Assembly: GCA_902790625.1 (NCBI GenBank)
Contig: CADASP010000016.1
Location: forward strand, 124,001 to 188,000
Direction of reading: 5' to 3'
DNA from: an uncultured Prevotellaceae bacterium
GTDB taxonomy: Bacteria > Bacteroidota > Bacteroidia > Bacteroidales > Bacteroidaceae
Length of the DNA: 64,000 nt
Shown here: in pieces, positions 32,641-41,456 of the stretch
Layout: each line of letters starts with the position of its first letter
Position numbering within the stretch: the first letter of the stretch is position 1
The notes under the pieces: model-generated
Databases searched by the model: none
The model's input: the letters and a program-made list of their open reading frames with translations, nothing else
What the model was told of the DNA's origin: nothing
Translations under genes and position numbers: made by a program

Positions 32641-33297
32641 TTATTCTTCCGTTTCCTTGGCAGCATTCATCAGCTTTGCCATCTCCTCGCCTTCGAGGCG
32701 GCATACTGCCGACTCACCGTTGCCGCCATCGATGAATTTCAGGCAGAAGTTCTTCTTGGCTGCGATGATCACCTTGAAGAAGCTGTCCATGTCGTCGTCG
32801 CCACTGGTGATGCCACCCACCATCTCGGTCATCATGGCTTCTTTCAGCTCAGGAGAGTTGAGTACCATCTCAAGCATGCTGATGGGCATTCCCTTCAATG
32901 CTTCCTTGCTCATTTCGAGGCCGAAGGTGATGTCATCGCCCTCCATGGTGATTCCTTTGAGCTTCACGTCCTCGTCTTCAATCTCGGGCATATCCTTGTT
33001 GGCCAGAAGCATCATCACCTTCAGCAGGTTGTTGGCCTGCGACTCGGTCAGCTCGTCAAAGTTCAGGTCGTCGAGTCCCTCCAGGTCGTCGAGCTTTGCC
33101 AGGTCGTCGAGGTCGAGGTTGTCCATGTCGAGATTGTCCAGATCGGCAGCCGAGTTAATCTTCGTCAGCTTCTGTATCTTCTCCACTTTCTCCGAGCCGT
33201 TTTCATCGGCATCAGCTTTCTTGCTGTCCTTGCAGCTGCTCACGGCTATCACCAAGCCCATCAAGAGGGCCGTCATAAAAAAGAAATGTTTTTTCAT
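32641..33297 (-). CDS. Lipoprotein with acidic L-D-rich repeats
   Basis: 218 residues from the ATG at 33297. The signal peptide ends in a lipobox (VSSC, Cys near residue 22). Residues about 45-85 consist of overlapping LDNLDMDNLDLDDLAKLDDL units, strongly acidic. No family recognised. The start is fixed by the promoter at 33339-33368 and the signal peptide; an upstream in-frame ATG gives a long non-conserved prefix. Possibly co-transcribed with the CoA-transferase. Confidence 0.72.
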   Translation of the reverse strand: MKKHFFFMTALLMGLVIAVSSCKDSKKADADENGSEKVEKIQKLTKINSAADLDNLDMDNLDLDDLAKLDDLEGLDDLNFDELTESQANNLLKVMMLLANKDMPEIEDEDVKLKGITMEGDDITFGLEMSKEALKGMPISMLEMVLNSPELKEAMMTEMVGGITSGDDDMDSFFKVIIAAKKNFCLKFIDGGNGESAVCRLEGEEMAKLMNAAKETEE

Positions 33298-33338
33298 TGT
33301 TTTAATGTGTTTATTGCTTAATGGTTTGAAATCGAGTG

Positions 33339-33368
33339 CAAAGTTACGAAAAAACGAGTGAAATGCAA
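33339..33368 (-). promoter_or_regulatory. Promoter of the lipoprotein and CoA-transferase genes
   Basis: TAACTTTG (33346-33339) with TTG 19 nt upstream (33368-33366) on the minus strand. Confidence 0.7.
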
Positions 33369-33554
33369 AAGGAAAGTAAGCTTTTCTTTGCATTTCCGAG
33401 TAAAAGTAACTTCGGCAATGCCAAAGTTCTTGCAAATTGCAAGCGCCGCAAGCGTCGAGCTAAGAAAAGTCGAGTGCATAACAAAGAAAAACAATTCTTT
33501 TTTTGCCGAGACGTAGGAGTTTCCTTTAGTAAAGCGAAAAATATTGCCGCGGCA

Positions 33555-33586
33555 TTGGGTAAAGTCGAATTATTTTATTACCTTTG
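33555..33586 (+). promoter_or_regulatory. Promoter of the YitT-family gene
   Basis: TTG (33555-33557) and TACCTTTG (33579-33586), 21 nt apart, 23 nt before the ATG at 33610. An earlier in-frame ATG (33544) precedes the promoter and cannot be the start. The gap 33298-33609 holds only the two promoters. Confidence 0.7.
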
Positions 33587-33609
33587 CCCCCACTAATCAA
33601 CCAAGTACT

Positions 33610-34500
33610 ATGCATAAACCATCAAAAGCCTCCATCGGACGCGAGTTTCGCGACTATGTGATGATTACGATTGCCATGCTGTCGTATTGCATTGGATGGG
33701 CTGTTTTCCTGCTTCCCAACAACATCACCACTGGCGGCGTGGCCGGTGTGACATCGATACTGTTCTGGGCCACGGGCATCCCCGTGCAGTTCAGCTATTT
33801 TGTCATCAATGCCGTGCTGCTGCTGTTTGCATTGAAGATTCTGGGCTGGCGCTTCTGCGTGAAGACCGTGTTTGCCGTGACCGTGCTGACGGTGGCGGTG
33901 GGCATCGTCACCGAGAACTACACCGCCCACCTGCTGGCCGACCAGCCATTCATGGCGGCCATCATCGGCTCGGTGTTTTGCGGCTGCGGCGTGGGTTTGG
34001 GGCTGGCCAACAATGGCTCCACGGGTGGCACCGACATCATCGCGGCCATCGTGAACAAGTATCGCGACGTGTCGTTGGGGCGTGTCATCCTCATCTGCGA
34101 TGTGGTCATCATCAGCAGTAGCTATTTCGTGTTGAAGGATTGGGAGAAGGTCATCTACGGCTATGTGGTGCTCTATGTGACGGCCTTCTGCATCGACCAG
34201 GTGGTGAACTCCATGCGTCGTTCGGTGCAGTTCTTCATCATCAGCGACAAATATAAGGAGATTGGTGAGCGCATCAACCGCGAGCCTCACCGTGGCTGCA
34301 CCGTCATCGACTCGCATGGCTTCTACAGCGGCAAGGAGGTGAAGATGCTCTTCGTGCTCGCGAAGAAACGGCAGAGCGACCTCATCTTCCGCATCATCAA
34401 CGACATCGACCCCTCGGCCTTTGTCAGCCAGAGTGCCGTCATCGGCGTCTATGGCGAGGGCTTCGACCGCTTCAAGGTAAGAAGACAAAAAGGGAGTTAG
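33610..34500 (+). CDS. YitT-family integral membrane protein (DUF161/DUF2179)
   Basis: 296 residues. Five to six membrane helices in the first 200 residues (MITIAMLSYCIGWAVFLLP, FSYFVINAVLLLFALKI, VLTVAVGI, AAIIGSVFCGCGVGLGLA, VILICDVVIISSSYFVL), with the family motif ITTGGVAGVTSIL and NNGSTGGTDIIAAIV. The C-terminal DUF2179 domain (RGCTVIDSHGFYSGKEVKMLFVLA) is a small ligand-binding-like cytoplasmic fold. Function in the family is unsettled. The last residues (RRQKGS) run into a repeat element, so the tail is probably altered. Confidence 0.88.
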   Translation: MHKPSKASIGREFRDYVMITIAMLSYCIGWAVFLLPNNITTGGVAGVTSILFWATGIPVQFSYFVINAVLLLFALKILGWRFCVKTVFAVTVLTVAVGIVTENYTAHLLADQPFMAAIIGSVFCGCGVGLGLANNGSTGGTDIIAAIVNKYRDVSLGRVILICDVVIISSSYFVLKDWEKVIYGYVVLYVTAFCIDQVVNSMRRSVQFFIISDKYKEIGERINREPHRGCTVIDSHGFYSGKEVKMLFVLAKKRQSDLIFRIINDIDPSAFVSQSAVIGVYGEGFDRFKVRRQKGS

Positions 34501-34598
34501 GAGTTACGAGTTACGAGTTAGGAGTTAGGAGATGTTTTGGGATTCGCAAACTCCTAACTCCTAACTCGTAACTCCTAACTCCTAACTCCTCCTCACTG
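34494..34598. repeat. GGAGTTAGGAGTTACGAGT element with inverted arms (family R-GTT), copy 2
   Basis: About 42-nt left arm and 45-nt right arm of complementary GGAGTTAGGA/GTTACGA units around the spacer GATGTTTTGGGATTCGCAAA. It can form one long hairpin between the convergent YitT and relA genes and overlaps the ends of both. Confidence 0.8.
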
Positions 34599-36887
34599 TT
34601 CGCTTCTTACTTCTTTCAGGTTTTCCACCTCTTTCAGACTGTCGAGGATGGCCTTCACATCGTCGCGGTCGTGTACGCGCAGGGCGATGGTGCCATCGAA
34701 AATGCCATCCTCGGTGGTGAAGGACAGACGACGGATGTCGACGCTGAGCTGGTTGCTGATGACGCGCGTCACCTCGTTCACCAGTCCTCGGCGGTCGATG
34801 CCTCCCAAGTGGATGATGGCATCGAAGAAGAGCTGCTTGTGCATGTCCCATTTCACGTCGACGATGCGGTTGCCATAACTGGCCTTCAGACGGTTGGCCA
34901 CGGGACATGCACGCTTGTGTATCTCTATGCGATTCTGGTTGTCGATATATCCCAGCACATCGTCGCCTGGAATGGGGTGGCAGCAGTCGTTGGGGAAGAT
35001 ATACTGCTGGATGTTCTCCTCGCTCAGGATGATGGGCTTCTTGCGGTTGAATTGCTCGGGCACGACGAAGAGTTCGGGCTTCTCGGCCTCTTCGTTTTTC
35101 TTCGCTTTCACAAAGGGGACATACCTGCGCCATCCGCCGCTGCTCTCGGTCTTCTTCTTGTTCTTCCCTTTCAGCTCGTCGGCATCGGCACTGCCCAGCA
35201 CGATTTTCTTCTCGCCAATCTGCAGAAAGAAGTCTTCGCGCGTCCTGCACTCATGGTAGTTGCTGAGACGGTCGATGATGGTCTGTGCCTGCTCGAAGCC
35301 GTTGCTCTCCAACCATGCGTTGAGCATCTCCTCGCCCTTCTTCTGCACCTCGCGCTGCCCTCGGCGCACAAAGGCCTGCACCTTGGCCTTGGCCTTGGCG
35401 GTGTAGACAAAGTTTATCCACGAGGGCTGTACGTGCTGCGACTTACTGGTAAGCACTTCCACCTGGTCGCCACTGCTCAGTCGGTGGCTCAGCGGCACCA
35501 GTTTGTGGTTCACCTTGGCGCCGATGCAGTGACTGCCCAGGAAGGTATGGATGGAGAAGGCAAAGTCGAGCACCGAGCACTCGGCAGGCATGGTCTTGAT
35601 TTCGCCCTTGGGGGTGAAGACGAAGATTTCGCTGGCGAAGAGGTTGAGCTTGATGGCGTCGAGGAAGTCCATGGCGTCGGGCTGCGGGTCGTCGAGGATT
35701 TCCTTGATGGTGTGCAGCCACTCGTTCATCTCGCTCTCGTCCTCCACAATCTCTGCCGCCTCCGGGTCGGCGCCATGGTCGCCCTCCTTGTATTTCCAGT
35801 GGGCTGCCAATCCCTGCTCGGCAATCTCGTCCATGCGGTCCGAGCGTATCTGCACCTCAATCCATTGTCCCTCGTGCGACATCAGCGTGACGTGCAGTGC
35901 CTGATAGCCGTTGGCCTTGGGCTTCGTGAGCCAGTCGCGCAGACGGTCGGGGTGACGACGGTAGATCTTGGTGAGGGCGGTGTAGATTTTGAAGCAGTCG
36001 TCCACCTCGTCCTTGCGGTTCTTGGGTTTGAAGATGATGCGCACGGCCAGGATGTCGTAAATCTCGTCGAAGGTGACGTGCTTGTTCTGCATCTTGTTCC
36101 AAATGGAATAAGGGGTCTTCACGCGCTCCCTTATCTCATAGTCGAAGCCCATCTGATTCAGCACTTTCTCGATAGGCTCAGTGAACTGCTCGAACGACTG
36201 GTGGCGCGACACGCTGCTGCTCTCCAGCTGCCTCACGATGGTGGCATATTCCTCGGGGTGCTCGAAGCGGAAGCTGAGGTTCTCCAGCTCCGACTTTATT
36301 TTGTATAGTCCCAGGCGGTGGGCCAGCGGTGCATAGAGGTAGAGCGTCTCGCCGGCAATCTTGTATTGCTTGTTGGCGGGTTGCGACTCCAGCGTGCGCA
36401 TGTTGTGCAGACGGTCGGCAATCTTGATGATGATGACGCGGATGTCCTCGCTCATCGTCAGCAGCAGCTTCTTGAAGTTCTCGGCCTGTGCCGATGCCTG
36501 CTCGCCAAAGATGCCGCCACTGATCTTCGTCAGTCCGTCGACGATTTGTGCTATCTTTTCGCCAAACATGTTGGCGATGTCCTCCACGGTGTAGTCGGTG
36601 TCCTCCACCACGTCGTGCAGCAGTGCCGAGCAGATGCTGGTGCTGCCCAGCCCTATCTCGGAGCACACGATTTGCGCCACGGCGATGGGGTGCATGATAT
36701 AGGGTTCGCCCGACAGTCGTCGCACGCCTTTGTGTGCTTGCCGGGCAAAGTTGAACGCCTTCGTGATGATGTCTACCTTCTTGCGGTGGCGCGAGTTGAG
36801 GTAGTCGCCAATCAGTCGGTCGTAAGCCTCGCTGATCATTTTGTCGTCAGTGGCTTCGCGGAGCATGATTTCCTCTTCAGTCAGCAT
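34593..36887 (-). CDS. Bifunctional (p)ppGpp synthetase/hydrolase (Rel/SpoT type)
   Basis: 764 residues. HD hydrolase domain with SALLHDVVEDTDYT and IIIKIADRLHNMRTL; synthetase domain with YDILAVRIIF, KPKANGYQALHVT and EVQIRSDRMDEIAEQGLAAHWKYK; TGS domain (FVFTPKGEIKTMPAECSVLDFAFSIH); C-terminal ACT domain. Both the hydrolase metal site and the synthetase G-loop look complete, so it should make and degrade the alarmone of the stringent response. The C-terminal codons (VENLKEVRSEQ) abut a repeat element. Last gene of the parA-parB-DUF5683-mltD-rel neighbourhood conserved in the phylum. Confidence 0.94.
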   Translation of the reverse strand: MLTEEEIMLREATDDKMISEAYDRLIGDYLNSRHRKKVDIITKAFNFARQAHKGVRRLSGEPYIMHPIAVAQIVCSEIGLGSTSICSALLHDVVEDTDYTVEDIANMFGEKIAQIVDGLTKISGGIFGEQASAQAENFKKLLLTMSEDIRVIIIKIADRLHNMRTLESQPANKQYKIAGETLYLYAPLAHRLGLYKIKSELENLSFRFEHPEEYATIVRQLESSSVSRHQSFEQFTEPIEKVLNQMGFDYEIRERVKTPYSIWNKMQNKHVTFDEIYDILAVRIIFKPKNRKDEVDDCFKIYTALTKIYRRHPDRLRDWLTKPKANGYQALHVTLMSHEGQWIEVQIRSDRMDEIAEQGLAAHWKYKEGDHGADPEAAEIVEDESEMNEWLHTIKEILDDPQPDAMDFLDAIKLNLFASEIFVFTPKGEIKTMPAECSVLDFAFSIHTFLGSHCIGAKVNHKLVPLSHRLSSGDQVEVLTSKSQHVQPSWINFVYTAKAKAKVQAFVRRGQREVQKKGEEMLNAWLESNGFEQAQTIIDRLSNYHECRTREDFFLQIGEKKIVLGSADADELKGKNKKKTESSGGWRRYVPFVKAKKNEEAEKPELFVVPEQFNRKKPIILSEENIQQYIFPNDCCHPIPGDDVLGYIDNQNRIEIHKRACPVANRLKASYGNRIVDVKWDMHKQLFFDAIIHLGGIDRRGLVNEVTRVISNQLSVDIRRLSFTTEDGIFDGTIALRVHDRDDVKAILDSLKEVENLKEVRSEQ

Positions 36888-36915
36888 AGGGCATGGGGGT
36901 GTTTGGGTGTTGCAG

Positions 36916-38250
36916 CTACTTCACACGTATACTCTGACCCACTCGGATGTTGTTGCCTCGCAGGCCGTTCAGCTTTTTGATGCGCGCCACGGTGGTGCCG
37001 TTGCGCCGTGCGATGGCGCTCAGCGAGTCGCCGCGCTTCACCTTAACGGTGACGGCACGCTGCGCGGTGCGCTTCTGCGTGGTGCGCTTCTGAGTGGGTT
37101 GCGCCACGGGACGCTCGTCGATGGCCACCTCGTCGCGCTTCAGTTGCATAGTGGCGGCATGGTGGTAGATAGAGTCCTGCATGTCGATGAAGCGCCCCAC
37201 CTCGGTGGTGGGCAGACGCAGGGGCGACGGTGCCGAGAGTCCAGGCACCACGTCGCGGCGATAGGCGGGATTGAGCGAGCGCAGCATGTCGATGTCGAGG
37301 TCGCAGACGCGGGCCACCTGGTCGAAGGTGATGTTGCGGTCCACCATCACCGTGTCGGTCTTCACCGGCAGTTTGCTCTGCATGGGGCAGATGCCATGCT
37401 CGCAATAGTAGGTCATGGCATAGTTGGCGGCGATGAAGGCGGGCACATAGCCGCGTGTCTCCTTGGGCAGATAGGGGTAGATGGCCCAGTAGTCGCGCTT
37501 GCCACCCGAACGGCGGATGGCCTTGTTGATGTTTTCGGGTCCGCAGTTGTAGGCGGCGATGACGAGGTTCCAGTCGCCGAAGATATTGTAGAGGTCGCGC
37601 AGGTAGCGGGCGGCAGCGATGCTCGACTTCACAGGGTCGCGGCGGTCGTCGCTGTAGGAGGTCACCTCCAGACCATATGCCTTGCCCGTGGCCAGCATGA
37701 ACTGCCACAGGCCGGTGGCACCAGCACGCGAGACGGCCGTGGGGTTGAGTGCCGACTCGATGATGGGCAGGTACTTCAGCTCCAATGGCAGCTGATAGGT
37801 GTCGAGGGCTTGCTCGAAGATGGGCATATAGAAGTTGGCGGCGCCGAGCATGTAGCTCACCTGGCGGCGCAGACGCACCATATAGCGGTCGATGCACGAG
37901 CGCACCACGTCGTTGTAGGCCATCTCCATCACCGTGGGCATGCGGCGCAGACGGTCGATGTATACCTCGCGATTCACCTGTGGGTTCTCGCTCAGCTGCT
38001 GACAGCCTTCGTCGGTCTGCAGATAGGTCTTCGACATGTATTGGCTCATCAGACTGTCGATGTTGGCATCGGCCAGCGCTTCAGGAAAGTCGAAGCCCTG
38101 ACTGAAGTCGCCGTCGTCAGCGTCGTCGAGCACCTCCACCTCAGCCTCATCCTCGTCGTCATAGTCGTCAAGGTCGTCGGTGTCAACAATTTGTGCGGAC
38201 AGCGCCATCGGCAACAGGGCCAGAAGGGCAAGTATGGTTTTCTTCTTCAT
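36916..38250 (-). CDS. mltD: MltD-like lytic transglycosylase with LysM
   Basis: 444 residues. Signal peptide 1-19 followed by a very acidic linker (DTDDLDDYDDEDEAEVEVLDD). The SLT domain contains the catalytic Glu in LPIIESALNPTAVSRAGATGLWQFM, then DDRRDPVKSSIAAARYLRDLY and NLVIAAYNCGPENINKAI. A second half-LysM-like region (DTVMVDRNITFDQVARVCDL) precedes a basic linker and a C-terminal LysM (KVKRGDSLSAIARRNGTT). Cuts peptidoglycan to 1,6-anhydro-muropeptides in the periplasm. Confidence 0.92.
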   Translation of the reverse strand: MKKKTILALLALLPMALSAQIVDTDDLDDYDDEDEAEVEVLDDADDGDFSQGFDFPEALADANIDSLMSQYMSKTYLQTDEGCQQLSENPQVNREVYIDRLRRMPTVMEMAYNDVVRSCIDRYMVRLRRQVSYMLGAANFYMPIFEQALDTYQLPLELKYLPIIESALNPTAVSRAGATGLWQFMLATGKAYGLEVTSYSDDRRDPVKSSIAAARYLRDLYNIFGDWNLVIAAYNCGPENINKAIRRSGGKRDYWAIYPYLPKETRGYVPAFIAANYAMTYYCEHGICPMQSKLPVKTDTVMVDRNITFDQVARVCDLDIDMLRSLNPAYRRDVVPGLSAPSPLRLPTTEVGRFIDMQDSIYHHAATMQLKRDEVAIDERPVAQPTQKRTTQKRTAQRAVTVKVKRGDSLSAIARRNGTTVARIKKLNGLRGNNIRVGQSIRVK

Positions 38251-38302
38251 ATTTCATTAGTCATTTGTCGTTTATATATATTTAGCCCTGCAAGGGCGCA
38301 AA

Positions 38303-39073
38303 TCAGAAGTCGAGCACGCAGCTGGCGCCCAGCGAGGCGGCAGCGAGCGGGTTGCGGCCCATGCCATTGCTAATGACGGTGGGGCGCAGCTTCATCGAGA
38401 GGTCTTTCGAGATGTCGAACACCGACAGCTCGGCATCCACGTAGGCATCGATGACCGAGATGGCATAGACGCCCACCATGACAAAGAAGCTCAGGTCGCG
38501 CCAACGGCGGTAGCGGTCTTTGCGCTTCTTGAATATTTGCTGGTAGCGGCTCTCGTTCTGTGGCGTAATCTGTCGACCCAAGTGCAGGAACTTGTTGTAG
38601 CTGGCGGTGGTGGGGTCGTCGTCCATGATGTCGAGATAGGCCTGTGCGTAGTCCTTGTACATCATGTTGTTCCAGCGCATGGCATAGATGCAGCCCACGA
38701 ATCCGCCGTAGACGATGGGCAGCTTCCAGTACTTGCGGTTGTAGATTTGTCCGCCACCGGGGATGACCAGCGCCAGCCACAGCGCACGCTGGGGGTCGGG
38801 GCGCCAGGTGCTCCAGTCGCGGCCGGAGGCCTTGGGTTTCCCGGGTTCTTCGGATAATCCGGAAATTTCAGAAATTCCAGAATCTTCGGGTGCTGCGGTG
38901 CCCATGGCGTTATACATCGAGTCGAGGGCCATCACGATGGAGTCGGTGACCTCGGTCTGCGCCGACGAGGTGACAATGAAGCATGAATGGTGAAGAATGA
39001 ATAATGCCGAAAGCACTATCCACCGCAAAGAGATTGTATGCTTGACTTTGTTCATTTCACCATTTTTATTCAC
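38303..39073 (-). CDS. DUF5683 membrane protein
   Basis: 256 residues (an alternative start at 39055 gives 250). The family core [31 protein letters not shown] with a following membrane segment and [28 protein letters not shown] are clear; DUF5683 is usual between parB and mltD in Bacteroidetes. Two in-frame repeat segments occur: residues about 24-35 ([13 protein letters not shown]) come from a TTCATTC-type repeat and form the hydrophobic part of the signal sequence, and residues about 62-84 ([17 protein letters not shown]) come from a TTCCGGA-type repeat. Confidence 0.85.
   Translation of the reverse strand: MNKNGEMNKVKHTISLRWIVLSALFILHHSCFIVTSSAQTEVTDSIVMALDSMYNAMGTAAPEDSGISEISGLSEEPGKPKASGRDWSTWRPDPQRALWLALVIPGGGQIYNRKYWKLPIVYGGFVGCIYAMRWNNMMYKDYAQAYLDIMDDDPTTASYNKFLHLGRQITPQNESRYQQIFKKRKDRYRRWRDLSFFVMVGVYAISVIDAYVDAELSVFDISKDLSMKLRPTVISNGMGRNPLAAASLGASCVLDF
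38822..38890. repeat. TTCCGGA/TTCCAGA repeat array (family R-FP) inside the DUF5683 gene
   Basis: Units such as TTTCCCGGG, TTCGGATAATCCGGA, AATTTCAGA and AATTCCAGA at a 9-nt period, in frame. Confidence 0.65.
38970..39005. repeat. Degenerate TTCATTCTTCACC repeat (family R-FHS) in the DUF5683 signal sequence
   Basis: On the minus strand TTATTCATTCTTCACCATTC and ATGCTTCATTGTC; compare 1871-1948 and 56405-56452. It encodes [10 protein letters not shown]. Confidence 0.55.
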
Positions 39074-39200
39074 CTCTCACCTCTCACCACTCACTTCTCA
39101 CCACTCATCACTCACTTCTCACCACTCACTTCTCACCACTCACTACTCACCTCTCACCACTCACCTCTCACCACTCACTTCTCACCACTCACCACTCCCA
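39055..39200. repeat. CTCACCACTCACTT tandem array at the parB 3' end
   Basis: About 18 short units CTCACCACT / CACTTCTCA / CACCTCTCA over 145 bp, between parB and the DUF5683 gene and running into the last codons of parB. Confidence 0.85.
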
Positions 39201-40095
39201 AGATTCGCTTCAGTTCGTTGGCATCGGCAAAGGGGATGCTGATTTTCCCCTTCCCGCTCTGCGAGCAGGTGAGCTGCACCTTGGCTCCCAGCAGCGAGGC
39301 CAGCGCATTGCGGGCGTCGGTCATCTCCTTGGGCAACTGGGCCTTGGCGCTAATCTTCTTCTTTGCGGCCTGCACATCTTCGCCCTGCTTCAGCATCTGC
39401 ACCATCTCCTCCACCTTGCGCACGCTGTACTGGTTTTTCAGCACGTCGCGGAAGAGCTTCAGCTGTAGCGATGGCGAGTCGAGGGCCAGCAGTGCACGGG
39501 CATGCCCCATGTCGATCTCGCGATTCTTCAGTGCCATCTGTATCTGTGCGGGCAACTTCAGCAGACGCATATAGTTGGTCACGGCGGTGCGGCTCTTGCC
39601 CACCCGCTCGCTAATCTTCTCCTGCGTCATGCCCGTTGTCTCGGCCAGGTGCTCGTAGGCCAATGCTATCTCGATGGCATTCAGGTCCTCGCGCTGGATG
39701 TTCTCCACCAGCGCCAGCTCCATCACGTTCTCGTCTTCCACCGTGCGTATGTAGGCGGGTATGGTCTTCAACCCCGCCCTTTGCGAAGCCCTCCAGCGCC
39801 GCTCACCAGCAATGATCTGGTAGTGCTCGGGTGCCACCTGCCTCAGCGTGATGGGTGCGATGATGCCCATGGTGGCGATGCTGTTGGCCAGCTCTTGCAT
39901 GGCGTTCTCATCAAACTCGCGTCGGGGCTGTTCGGGGTTTGGCTCTATCTGCTCGATGGGAATCTCGTTGAGGTTCGACGAGCCTTGCGTCTTCACGTCG
40001 CTCGTGTCGATGAGGGCATCCAAGCCACGTCCCAGCCCCATGTCGTCAAGGCCTCGGCCAATGACGCTCTTATCATATTTCTTTCGTACAGCCAT
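39175..40095 (-). CDS. parB: Chromosome partitioning protein ParB
   Basis: 306 residues. CTP-dependent DNA clamp that loads at parS and guides origin segregation and SMC loading. GRGLDALI start, ParB/Srx nuclease-like domain with [17 protein letters not shown] and the CTP-binding [36 protein letters not shown] ([26 protein letters not shown]) and GHARALLAL are all present. The C-terminal dimerisation region is cut near VVSGEK by a tandem repeat array. No obvious parS-like palindrome was seen in the window. Confidence 0.94.
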   Translation of the reverse strand: MAVRKKYDKSVIGRGLDDMGLGRGLDALIDTSDVKTQGSSNLNEIPIEQIEPNPEQPRREFDENAMQELANSIATMGIIAPITLRQVAPEHYQIIAGERRWRASQRAGLKTIPAYIRTVEDENVMELALVENIQREDLNAIEIALAYEHLAETTGMTQEKISERVGKSRTAVTNYMRLLKLPAQIQMALKNREIDMGHARALLALDSPSLQLKLFRDVLKNQYSVRKVEEMVQMLKQGEDVQAAKKKISAKAQLPKEMTDARNALASLLGAKVQLTCSQSGKGKISIPFADANELKRILGVVSGEK

Positions 40096-40106
40096 TCTTG
40101 TTGCTT

Positions 40107-40164
40107 TGGGGAGTTAAAGGGGAGTTATTGGGGAGTTAAAGGGAGTTAAAGGACAATACTTTTC
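40107..40164. repeat. GGGAGTTAAAGG repeat (family R-GAG), left arm around the four-helix-bundle gene
   Basis: Four GGGAGTTAAAGG-type units ending in GGACAATACTTTT. From 40131 it matches the complement of the right arm (40611-40642) at 29 of 32 positions by my count. Confidence 0.8.
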
Positions 40165-40182
40165 TGCCTCCCATCTTCGCCA

Positions 40183-40578
40183 TTACTCTTCGTCTTTCAC
40201 TCCGTTATTATTAATTATTCCTTTACAATATGAATTTAAGAACATGCTTGCCTCTTCCAAGGACTTTCGTAGTTCCAAGAACTCGGATGTGTCAATATAG
40301 CCCAAGTCCCTGACAAAGAGAATGTAGTTCCTGCACTCTTCCAGACTACCTTGTGCGATGTTAAAGAAGCGTAGCTTGTCGGCTTTTCCCAGTTTCTTGT
40401 ATCCTTCAGCAATATTGGCGGGCACAGAGGTGGCAGCTCGTTGAAACTGACTGCAAAGGCCATAGCGTTCTGCAACAGGGAATTTCTGCGTTGCCTTATA
40501 AGCAAGCAGAGCGAAACGATGCGCTTTTTGCCAAGCTATCACATTCTCAAAGCTGTACGTAATATCTGTACGTTCCAT
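40183..40578 (-). CDS. Four-helix-bundle protein (23S rRNA intervening-sequence/Avd-like family)
   Basis: 131 residues from the ATG at 40578 (another ATG at 40602 is possible; the longer frame starts in a repeat arm). FENVIAWQKAHRFALLAYKATQKFP, ERYGLCSQFQRAATSVPANIAEGY and LEECRNYILFVRDLGYI are the hallmarks of the S23/IVS four-helix-bundle family. Members are encoded inside 23S rRNA intervening sequences, next to retroelements (Avd), or as scattered single genes; they are basic pentamers that may bind nucleic acid. Here the gene splits the otherwise constant parA-parB pair and is flanked by inverted repeats, so it looks like an inserted cassette. Confidence 0.88.
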   Translation of the reverse strand: MERTDITYSFENVIAWQKAHRFALLAYKATQKFPVAERYGLCSQFQRAATSVPANIAEGYKKLGKADKLRFFNIAQGSLEECRNYILFVRDLGYIDTSEFLELRKSLEEASMFLNSYCKGIINNNGVKDEE

Positions 40579-40610
40579 AATATTTTGACATGATATACTC
40601 ATAGCGATAG

Positions 40611-40642
40611 AACTATCGTCCTTTAACTCCCTTTGACTCCCC
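40611..40642. repeat. GGGAGTTAAAGG repeat (family R-GAG), right arm
   Basis: AACTATCGTCCTTTAACTCC at 40611 onward, inverted relative to the left arm and to the copy at the dxr end (9474-9518). Confidence 0.8.
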
Positions 40643-40649
40643 GAAGCTC

Positions 40650-41411
40650 TCACCCCTTTGCAATAATCTCCTTCGCCAGTGCCAAGTAGTTCTTGGTGCC
40701 GGTGCAGTCGGCATCGTAGAGAATGACGGGGAGCCCGTGCGAGGGGCTCTCGCTGAGCTTCACATTGCGCTGGATGACGGTCTTGAACACCAGCTCCTGG
40801 AAGTGGCGCTTCACCTCGTCGTAGATTTGGTTGGCCAGTCGCAGGCGCGAGTCGTACATCGTCAGCAGGAAGCCTTCAATCTCCAAGCGGGTGTTCAGCT
40901 TCGACTTGATAATCTTGATGGTGTTCAGCAGTTTCGAGATGCCCTCCAGTGCGAAATACTCGCACTGCACTGGGATGATGACCGAGTCGGCGGCCGTGAG
41001 CGCGTTCACCGTGATGAGGCCCAGCGATGGCGAACAGTCGATGAGGATATAGTCGTAGTCGGACATGATGGGAGCCAGCAGGTTCTTGATCACCCGCTCG
41101 CGGTTGTCCAGGTTCAGCATTTCTATCTCGGCACCCACCAGGTCGATGTGGCTGGGTATGATGTCAAGGCCTTCGATGTCGGTGGTGTAGATGGCTTCGC
41201 GCACATCGGCCTTGTCGATGATGCACTCATAAATCGAGCAGTCCACCTCCTTGATGTTCACGCCCAGGCCGCTCGATGCGTTTGCCTGGGGGTCGGCATC
41301 CACCACCAGCACGCTCTTCTCGAGCGTGGCCAGCGATGCTGCCAGGTTGATGGTTGTCGTGGTTTTACCTACGCCGCCCTTCTGGTTGGCCAATGCAATG
41401 ATTTTTCCCAT
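40650..41411 (-). CDS. parA: Chromosome partitioning ATPase ParA
   Basis: 253 residues. Deviant Walker A KGGVGKTTTTINLAASLA (K at positions 10 and 15), Walker A' region VLVVDADPQANASSGLG and Walker B YDYILIDCSPSLGLITVNAL are intact. ATP-bound ParA dimers coat the nucleoid and pull ParB-parS complexes. Typical length. The gene precedes parB, but an inserted four-helix-bundle gene and repeats now separate them by about 550 bp. Confidence 0.95.
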   Translation of the reverse strand: MGKIIALANQKGGVGKTTTTINLAASLATLEKSVLVVDADPQANASSGLGVNIKEVDCSIYECIIDKADVREAIYTTDIEGLDIIPSHIDLVGAEIEMLNLDNRERVIKNLLAPIMSDYDYILIDCSPSLGLITVNALTAADSVIIPVQCEYFALEGISKLLNTIKIIKSKLNTRLEIEGFLLTMYDSRLRLANQIYDEVKRHFQELVFKTVIQRNVKLSESPSHGLPVILYDADCTGTKNYLALAKEIIAKG

Positions 41412-41448
41412 TTCTCAATCTTTCTCCTTAAAAACAGATTATAGGGTG

Positions 41449-41456
41449 CAAAGATA
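41449..41456 (-). promoter_or_regulatory. -7 element of parA
   Basis: TATCTTTG on the minus strand, 38 nt before the start. Confidence 0.55.

Noticed and set aside
34671..36308. 545-codon open frame antisense to relA/spoT
   Set aside because: Shadow of the conserved Rel protein; no conserved motif.
39001..39574. Plus-strand frames rich in LTSHHSLLT and similar near 39.0-39.5 kb
   Set aside because: Translations of the CTCACCACT tandem array; spurious proteins of this kind are a common annotation error in this group.
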